This document shows, in pieces, positions 57,982 to 64,000 of a stretch of 64,000 nucleotides of DNA. The stretch comes from Histoplasma ohiense. Lineage: Eukaryota > Ascomycota > Eurotiomycetes > Onygenales > Ajellomycetaceae. The stretch covers positions 6,138,001-6,202,000 of the forward strand of contig JAEVHH010000001.1 of NCBI GenBank assembly GCA_017607445.1, in the 5' to 3' direction. Both the position numbers and the translations under genes were made by a program. The notes beneath the pieces were generated by a model. The model was given only the letters and a program-made list of their open reading frames with translations. It made no database searches and had not been told where the DNA came from. The first letter of the stretch is position 1; each line of letters starts with the position of its first letter.

Positions 57982-58776
57982 TCATGCAACCGGGACAATC
58001 CCCACCCCAGCACATCCCTCAAAACACCGAGTCGGCTTCCTAGGATCATAATACCCACCGCCCTCCTCATCCTCATCCGTCTCACTCTCCGCATCTACAT
58101 CCCCACGCCCCGCAACCAACGATTCGCCTGTATTAGCATTAGCAGCGGCAGTATCAGCAGCACTCCTCTTCACCTCCGTCCTCCCCCGCCCCCCTCCCTC
58201 CCCCTCGTTCTCATTCTCGTTCTCGTTCTCGATCTTGTCGTCGTCACCGTCGCCGTCTTCGTCGTCGGCATCGTCGCCCAACGGATTCCTCTTCCCCTTC
58301 CCCACCCCCCACCCCAACCCCCACAGCCGTAAACGAGCTCTTAAACCCGCCCTTCTTGAACCCCCCTCCCCCTCCTACCTTCGCCGTCCCTCCACCAACC
58401 TCAACCCTCACAATACCCGCCTCCTCATCCCGCCTCCTCTCCTCCCGACGCGCCCTCTCCGCTGCCTGCGGATCGCGCGACAGCTGCTTCAGATCCCGCA
58501 GGCGCTTGCGGTGCTGGTGGTCGTAGGAGCCGATGTGCGCTTCATATTCCGGGTGGCGCGAGTAGGATTTGCTGCAGAGCGTGCAGGTGAAGGAGGTCAG
58601 GGCGTTGCGGGCGGATTCCGTTTTGGGGGATGGGTTGGTGAAGCTGCGCTGTTTCTTGTGTGCGTTTGGGAAGGGTTTGGCGCTGGTTAGCTGGGGTTTT
58701 TTATTTTATTTTATTTTCTTTCCTGCAAGGGGTTTTCAAGAGGAGGGGGTGGGTAGGGGACACGAACTGGTGGCAT
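57982..58776 (-). CDS. C2H2 zinc-finger protein, conserved in Eurotiomycetes, with a frame break
   Basis: A short first exon (58776-58768, MPP) may splice to 58690, giving LTSAKPFPNAHKKQRSF. A C2H2 finger follows (CTLCSKSYSRHPEYEAHIGSYDHQH), then a basic helix (RKRLRDLKQLSRDPQ), the family motif KKGGFKSSFTAVG, and after a G-rich tract (about 58310-58350) the frame changes by one base to GKGKRNPLGDDADDEDG and an acidic tail ending YYDPRKPTRCFEGCAG at 57982. Both sides belong to the same remembered family, so the break is a 1-nt indel, an assembly error in the G run, or an intron too short to be likely. Function is unknown; RNA or DNA binding is inferred from the finger. Confidence 0.6.
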
Positions 58777-59158
58777 TGTTGCCTTTGTTTGTTTTCCTTA
58801 TTTAATAATTATCGGGTTGTTTGGCGTTGTGGGGGGTAGGGTGGCATGGTATATATATATAGTACGACGCAGTGTTCTTTGGGATTCATTGAGTCCTTCC
58901 TTCGCTGGGAGTAGAGCTTGAAGCGATCAAGGATCATTTGTTTGTCGTTGAGCTTGGAGATTCTGCCGGGAGACCAGCAAAGGCGGTGAAAACAGGTGAA
59001 GCCGCAGCTGCTTCCGGGTTCAACTTCCTTCAACTGCTCAACATTGCCTTTCTTTGCCTGTATAGAGCAGTCTATAGATACACCTCATTTCCCGTACTTC
59101 TCCTACGGACATCTCTACGCAGCCAATGTCATAACATTGTACACCAAGCAAACGCTCA

Positions 59159-60304
59159 ATGGACCGACCATACCACGCAGCATCAGGGCGACGACGTGGT
59201 GCAGATAGCTATGCAATATCTGAAGATTCGGGGACAGATTCGCTTCAACAGCTCGAGCCGTCACCTCTCGACTGGACACTGGACTTGGAACAGGGCGGAA
59301 ACCTGCCGAACGCCTCCACCGCCGGCGGAAAACCCGCCGATGCAGGAAGCTATGAAGGAGAGAACAAACATCGACGTGACCCCACCCGACATCTAGGGCT
59401 AAGCGGGAAGGGTTGGGAGTACTGGCGTACGTATGCCCTTTGCTATAGCTGCCTGGAGCTGGTGGGGGGAAGAAAGAAAAAGAAAGAATCATCTCTAACC
59501 GTAAAAAACTTATCAGTGTCCATCCTTCAGAGAACCTCGACCTACGCGCCCACATTCTTCCTAACCCTCCACCTAACAAACACCTCTCTAATCCCCCTCA
59601 TGACCGACTCCATCACAGCCGCTGAACCCTACCTCCTGCTCACGCGACCCCTCTATCAGTCCCCCGCCCTCGAACCTTTTCTGCTCACTATACCCGTCCT
59701 CACCCACCTAAGCGCAGGCGTAGCCCTCCGCATCCTCCGCGCCCGCCGCCGCGCCCGCCTCTACGGCGCCGAAACACGCGCCCAACGCCACGAGTTCCGT
59801 GCGTCGGGAAACTGGAAACGGCCCAGCGTCCAGGCCCGGCTGGGTTATCTGCTGCTGCCGCTATTTGTATCCCATGTGCTGGTGAATCGGGTTGTGCCGG
59901 TGTATGTGGACGGTGGCAGTTCTGGGGTGGGGCTCGGGTTCGTGGCCCACGGGATTGCGAGGGCACCGTGGCTTATGCGAGGGTGGTATGCAGCGTTGGT
60001 TGGGGTTGGGGTTTGGCATGTTGTGGGTGGGTGGGCGTGGTGGATGGGGTATAAGACGGAGATGACGGAGACGGGGAGGAGTCGGGGCCCAAATGGGGGG
60101 GTTTTGGGATCGATGGATTGGAGGAGGTCGCGGAACGTTAGATGGGTCGTTATTGGGGTTTCAGCGACGGGGATTGCGTTGTGGCTGGCTGGTGGACTGG
60201 GAGTTTTAGGACGAGGAGAACTGGGAATAGGGTGGGAGGCGAAAGGGTGGGATAAAGTATACAAAGAGGTGCCGTTGTTAGGGCGGGTTTTAGGGCTGAA
60301 ATGA
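59159..60304 (+). CDS. MCP1: Mcp1-type mitochondrial outer-membrane protein
   Basis: Exons 59159-59426 and 59517-60304 give about 351 aa. The 90-nt intron has a GTACGT donor and ATCAG acceptor and no in-frame stop, so an unspliced frame is also open. The spliced product reads GLSGKGWEYW then LSILQRTSTYAPTFFLTLHL and NTSLIPLMTDSITAAEPYLL, the signature of the Mcp1 transmembrane domain family, with several hydrophobic helices (LGYLLLPLFVSHVLVNRVV, WYAALVGVGVWHVVGGWAWW, VIGVSATGIALWLAGGLGVL). In yeast Mcp1 is a Vps13 adaptor on mitochondria that bypasses loss of ER-mitochondria tethers. The acidic N-terminal 80 residues are less conserved. Confidence 0.87.
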   Translation: MDRPYHAASGRRRGADSYAISEDSGTDSLQQLEPSPLDWTLDLEQGGNLPNASTAGGKPADAGSYEGENKHRRDPTRHLGLSGKGWEYWRTYALCYSCLELVGGRKKKKESSLTVKNLSVSILQRTSTYAPTFFLTLHLTNTSLIPLMTDSITAAEPYLLLTRPLYQSPALEPFLLTIPVLTHLSAGVALRILRARRRARLYGAETRAQRHEFRASGNWKRPSVQARLGYLLLPLFVSHVLVNRVVPVYVDGGSSGVGLGFVAHGIARAPWLMRGWYAALVGVGVWHVVGGWAWWMGYKTEMTETGRSRGPNGGVLGSMDWRRSRNVRWVVIGVSATGIALWLAGGLGVLGRGELGIGWEAKGWDKVYKEVPLLGRVLGLK

Positions 60305-61145
60305 GAAAATGTATTGTCGATGGTTCCGCCATTTCATGTTTGGGCACGTTTAAAGGCATGTGTATAGAGTTCTGGAGATATGACATGACATATCTGATGC
60401 AATAATAGATGTTCTCGTGCAGAAGTGTTTTCTTGAAAGCCCTTAGTAAAAACAGGATAGAAAATAAGGAAGGACACAGGAAGGGATACTCTGATACCAA
60501 TTAAATCCAACTCAATCAATCACGCCAATAGATACTCATTCTTTAATATCTAAACCAGCAGTCGTTCTCGGCAAATTTATTCTGTATAGAGACAAACTCC
60601 CTCCACTGGCTCGGCTCGCCAGTCGACGCGATATCGGAGCGCTTCTGAGTTTCGCCGCAACTATGTATCAACGACGCCGGCAATCAGAGATCTTAGAGAC
60701 GCCTCGAATTCCACAAGAGGAGCAATAGAGAATAAAATGGCAAGTAGATCGAGATAGATTGATCGACTGTGCGGAATATCTCCTTCAGCTCGCGTCCATT
60801 CCCTGCCATCGCCATGTCAGTCGGTCCTAATTTATTCTTCTTCACAGTTCAACGATTGCCGGATGCCGAAGTAGACATGGCAGAGCCTATGCCGAACTAA
60901 CAGACAACCTGCCCCGCAAAAAAAAAAAAAAAAAAAAAAAAAAAATTAACCGCCCGCTGATATCTGCTGGAAATACAAGTAAATAAAAGCGCCGATTAAG
61001 CCCTCGTCTGTCCAAAAGAAACAATCTTAGTTTGCTACTCCTCTCCTCTCCGCTCCTCCAGCTCTACTGACCCTCTCCCCAGCCTCCCTTACCTAAAGCA
61101 GGAACTACAAGTATATATATATATCCCCCGTACACACACCCAGAA
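60305..61145. promoter_or_regulatory. MCP1 3' flank and LEU2 promoter region
   Basis: It holds a long A run (about 60919-60945) and a pyrimidine-rich stretch (61036-61080) just before the LEU2 start, the usual look of a fungal core promoter. A GCCGGCAATC/GATTGCCGG pair near 60676 and 60855 may be a Leu3-like or chance motif; I do not press it. Confidence 0.4.
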
Positions 61146-62450
61146 ATGGTCACCCACAAAGTCCTCGTCCTCCCCGGCGACGGAATCGGCCCTGAAATCA
61201 CCGCCGAAGCCGTCAAAGTCCTCTCCGTCTTCTCCTCGCAAACACGCACCTTCGCCCTCCGCACCGAACTAATAGGCGGATGCAGCATCGATGCCCACGG
61301 CACCCCTCTCACTGATTTTGTGAAGCAAGCCGCGTTAGACGCCGATGCCGTCTTATTCGCCGCCGTCGGCGGGCCAAAATGGGATGGTGTCCGCCGGGGC
61401 CTGGAGGGTCCGGAGGGCGGGCTCTTGCAATTGCGAAAAGCGATGAGTGTGTATGGTAACTTGCGGCCGTGCATATCGCCGTGCAAGGCGGTGACGAGGG
61501 AGTTTACTCCGTTTAAGGAAGAGGTGGTCGAGGGCGTGGAGTTTCTGCTGCTGAGGGAGAATTGTGGTGGGGCCTATTTTGGGCGGAAAGTGGAGGAGCA
61601 GGATTATGGTAAAGCATCTCATATCAACATCCGCACTCCACCATCCGTTATGGATATCTCGAGCGTGGCGAATATGCATTTTTACTGACGTTTTCCAGCA
61701 ATGGATGAATGGGGATACAGCGCCGAGGAAGTCAGGCGCATCGCCCGCCTAGCCGCCTACCTCGCCCTACACCACAAAAGCCCAACCTTCTCCACAAAAC
61801 CGCTCCCCATTATCTCCCTCGACAAAGCCAACGTCCTCGCCTCCTCGCGTCTCTGGCGCCGTGTCGTCACGGAAACCATCTCTACCGAATTCCCCCAGCT
61901 AGAACTCACCCACCAGCTCGCCGACAGCGCCTCGCTGCTCATGGCGACGAAGCCGCGTGTGCTGAATGGAGTTCTCCTAGCTGATAATACATTTGGTGAC
62001 ATGCTGTCGGACCAGGCGGGGTCTCTTGTGGGTAGCCTGGGTGTGCTGCCAAGTGCAAGCTTGAGTGGGGTGCCCGGTGAGGATGGGAAAGGGGGCCTGA
62101 AGGGGTTGTATGAGCCGACGCATGGCTCGGCACCCGAGTATGTATTGCTCTGCGTGGCCGTTGACCAAAAGAGAAAGAAGCAGAAGAAGAAAGTAGACAA
62201 ATGCTAACCTATATTCGGTAAATGTAGCATCGCCGGCCAGTGCAAAGCGAACCCCGTCGCCATGATCCTGTGTGTAGCGATGATGTTCCGCTACTCGTTC
62301 CATATGGAGGCCGAGGCTCAATTAATTGAGCAGGCTGTTTCGGCTGTGTTGGGGTCTGGGATCCGCACGCCCGATTTGCGGGGGAAGGCAAAGACGGCAG
62401 AGGTCGGGGATGCGATTGTGGAATTTATTAAGAAAACTGGGGGATTGTAG
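61146..62450 (+). CDS. LEU2: 3-isopropylmalate dehydrogenase (leucine biosynthesis)
   Basis: Exons 61146-61608, 61699-62137 and 62228-62450 give 374 aa, the usual fungal length. Diagnostic blocks include VLPGDGIGPEITAEAVKVL, AVLFAAVGGPKWDG, GLLQLRKAMSVYGNLRPC (substrate Arg residues), LLLRENCGGAYFG, SLDKANVLASSRLWRR (catalytic Lys and Asn), NGVLLADNTFGDMLSDQAGS (metal-binding Asp residues) and GLYEPTHGSAPDIAGQCKANP (NAD-binding). The enzyme oxidises and decarboxylates 3-isopropylmalate to 2-oxoisocaproate. Both introns restore the expected residues. The usual DNTFGD block is nearer to plain relatives' DNTFGDILSDE, with Q replacing E, which is conservative. Confidence 0.95.
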
Positions 62451-62471
62451 ACGGCGGATGTTGAAGTGATG

Positions 62472-62608
62472 TTGTGAGAAATGATCTATCATATCAAACA
62501 TTGTGAGAAAGGATCTATCATATCAAGCATTGTGAGAAAGGATCTATCATATCAAGCATTGTGAGAAAGGATCTATCATATCAAGCATTGTGAGAAGTGA
62601 TCGATCAT
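62472..62608. repeat. Tandem repeat of 29-bp unit, about 4.7 copies
   Basis: The unit is TTGTGAGAAAGGATCTATCATATCAAGCA with almost identical copies; the first and last are diverged (AAATGATC, AAGTGATC). It begins about 20 bp after the LEU2 stop, so it probably lies in the transcript tail. Confidence 0.9.
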
Positions 62609-62662
62609 CTTATTCTATCTCAATTTCGGAAACCGGATCACTGCTCCGATGTATACCAGCAC

Positions 62663-62807
62663 TGCCCCCATCATATGTTCAAGCATTCTCTTTCTTATAA
62701 ATACTGCCTGGTTATCATGTAATTATTGGAGTTAGAATAATCAATTCAATTTACTTATTCGATATTCAGTATTTGGGTCAATATTCGGACTTTATTCAGT
62801 TCCGACA
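62663..62807 (-). repeat. Inverted fragment of the Copia-type LTR seen at 19208-19362
   Basis: Read on the minus strand it starts TGTCGGAACTGAATAAAG and follows the first ~150 bp of the left copy with only about ten differences, to GGCAGTGCT. The rest of the LTR is missing. It lies within 400 bp downstream of LEU2. Confidence 0.85.
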
Positions 62808-63099
62808 GATGTTTTGGGTATATGGGTGAGGTTTTGAGGATTTGGTAGGGTTTCGTGGTTTACACGAACTGCCCGGGATTGAATGATTGGACGCAATCGT
62901 TCTGTTATATTATTTAATATTCTTGACATCATATGGATGGTATGGAGTGTATGTGTTGCATGAATGCTGATTCAATCATATAGAGGAGTGTATAGATATG
63001 CAATGAATTTTTGAGATCTGTTGCTTCAGCAATCCAGGGGTTGATTGATCATTGATTCTTTGAACAAATGCATGAAGCCAATACAATAATGTAAATTAT
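62808..63099. other. AT-rich spacer, no gene seen
   Basis: It holds the downstream flank of TRM1 and AT-rich DNA next to the LTR fragment. No signature. Confidence 0.4.
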
Positions 63100-64000
63100 T
63101 CACTTCCCACCCCGCGACGCCCTATTCATCGGGCCCCAATTCGCTCTTGGATTCATTTGATACCTTGTCAACCTCTTCTTCCGATGCGCTGCCAACACAG
63201 TCTTCCCAAGAGCCTCGTCAAACACAATAGTCAATGTGTTTGGATCCGGTTCCAAAAGGGACGGAGAGCGCGACCGTCTAGATCCTGCTCTCATGGGTGA
63301 AACAGATCGCTGCGGTTGTTTAATTCCCCCGTCGCAATTTTCACCCTTCGGAGGAGAGGCACCCCTCTCAGACCCGTTTTTGCTCTTTTCACCAACTCCT
63401 CTTGATCCAGAACCAACACGATACAAAGCAGCCTCAATACGCAGGACCAGGTCCGAGACCTCCGTGGATCCCTCCAGCGCCATTAGTACATCCCGCTTCA
63501 GGCTTCTCAGCTTCGCCCCTGCCTCATCATCCATCCTCTCGTTTTCATTCTCAGTATCCCTCTTCCACCTCATAATCCCCATCCCCGCAGTCCCCTCTCG
63601 AATTTTCCCCTCTTTAACGGGGCACTTCTGCCTCACCCACTCACGCACAATCTCCCAAATGACACTCCATGGAGCATCCGTTCGCACAGAGCCGGCTTTG
63701 GTATGGCTGCGACTAGATCTATAGCCTAGGTGATGCAGGGCGCCACGCAGACAGTCTTCGGAGATTGTTTGTGTATGCACGACTTTGCAAACGTAACTGG
63801 GCATGAAGAAGAAAGGGTGCGGATCGAGTTTGGCTGGGTCAGTACGGGGGATTATGAAGGATGGGGTGTCTTTTCCCTTGCCGTTCGTAGCAGTTTCAGT
63901 TGTAGCAGCAGCAGCAGCAGCAGCAGCAGACTCAGGTGCGGGAGTATTCTCGCGGGAGGGCCCGCCTCCCATATCCAAATCCTCCTCCAACGCAGTCGAG
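63100..64000 (-). CDS. TRM1: tRNA (guanine(26)-N(2))-dimethyltransferase Trm1, C-terminal part, continues beyond the right edge
   Basis: The frame is open to the window edge and has no real start here (the apparent first codon is TTG), so the methyltransferase core lies outside. The visible part carries the Trm1 C-terminal domain: HPFFFMPSYVCKVVHTQTIS, LRGALHHLGYRSSRSHTKAG and VRTDAPWSVIWEIVREWVRQ, which match the SRSH...TDAPW signature. A Ser/Arg-rich tail follows (MRAGSRRSRSPSLLEPD) and a basic end. Trm1 dimethylates G26 of cytosolic and mitochondrial tRNAs. The Ala run (about 63904-63930) comes from a GCA/TGC microsatellite. Confidence 0.88.
   Translation of the reverse strand, partial: STALEEDLDMGGGPSRENTPAPESAAAAAAAATTETATNGKGKDTPSFIIPRTDPAKLDPHPFFFMPSYVCKVVHTQTISEDCLRGALHHLGYRSSRSHTKAGSVRTDAPWSVIWEIVREWVRQKCPVKEGKIREGTAGMGIMRWKRDTENENERMDDEAGAKLRSLKRDVLMALEGSTEVSDLVLRIEAALYRVGSGSRGVGEKSKNGSERGASPPKGENCDGGIKQPQRSVSPMRAGSRRSRSPSLLEPDPNTLTIVFDEALGKTVLAAHRKKRLTRYQMNPRANWGPMNRASRGGK

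Noticed and set aside
62472..62608. CRISPR-like array of 29-bp units
   Set aside because: Units are directly head to tail with no spacers between them.

Overview
The window looks like nuclear DNA of a filamentous ascomycete, most likely a eurotiomycete. An onygenalean such as the Ajellomycetaceae would fit the mix of gene-rich blocks and AT-rich, transposon-laden blocks, but the genus is inference. The evidence is short GT-AG introns of 50-140 bp, a hacA homologue with the 20-nt Ire1-type intron known from aspergilli, a chromodomain Ty3/gypsy element, and typical fungal housekeeping genes. Exon boundaries were placed by eye from splice signals, reading-frame continuity and remembered family sequences.

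Left part (1-24 kb) is transposon-rich and decayed. A Ty3/gypsy chromovirus (1-5915) runs off the left edge by about 30 bp of its 5' LTR. It is broken by 23 in-frame stops, all TGA, and its LTRs differ only by transitions, mostly at CpG-derived sites. Next come a nested repeat and LTR scrap (5.9-6.4 kb), an intact-looking coiled-coil gene on the minus strand (6.8-9.1 kb), then an AT-rich region with gene relics: a cytochrome P450 tail, an APH-like kinase with two TGA stops and a lost catalytic Asp, a small conserved fungal protein with two 1-nt insertions, a truncated DUF7924-like fragment, a minisatellite, a decayed Copia LTR with its tRNA primer site, and an Argonaute pseudogene lacking PAZ and the end of PIWI.

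The middle (24-48.5 kb) is ordinary gene-rich euchromatin: PDB1 (pyruvate dehydrogenase E1 beta), a secreted metallophosphoesterase, ETR1 (mitochondrial 2-enoyl reductase), a NACHT-ankyrin STAND protein, HER2/GatA (mitochondrial Glu-tRNAGln amidotransferase), BRE2 (COMPASS SPRY subunit), ENP1 (bystin), a DID2/CHMP1-like ESCRT-III protein and hacA (unfolded protein response bZIP factor). Four of these act in mitochondria (PDB1, ETR1, HER2, and further right MCP1), but I see no co-regulated cluster.

The right part has an 8-kb stretch upstream of hacA with no supportable gene, full of microsatellites, plus one possible decayed gene (54.7-55.5 kb). Then follow a GH43 glycosidase, a C2H2 zinc-finger gene with a frame break in a G-run, MCP1, LEU2, a 29-bp tandem repeat, an inverted fragment of the same Copia LTR seen at 19.2 kb, and the 3' part of TRM1 leaving the window.

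The best leads are the hacA locus, where the unspliced and Ire1-spliced frames overlap for 545 nt and the unspliced frame runs 331 nt further, and the CpG-directed mutation signature that produces only TGA stops. I did not find a convincing wholly new system.
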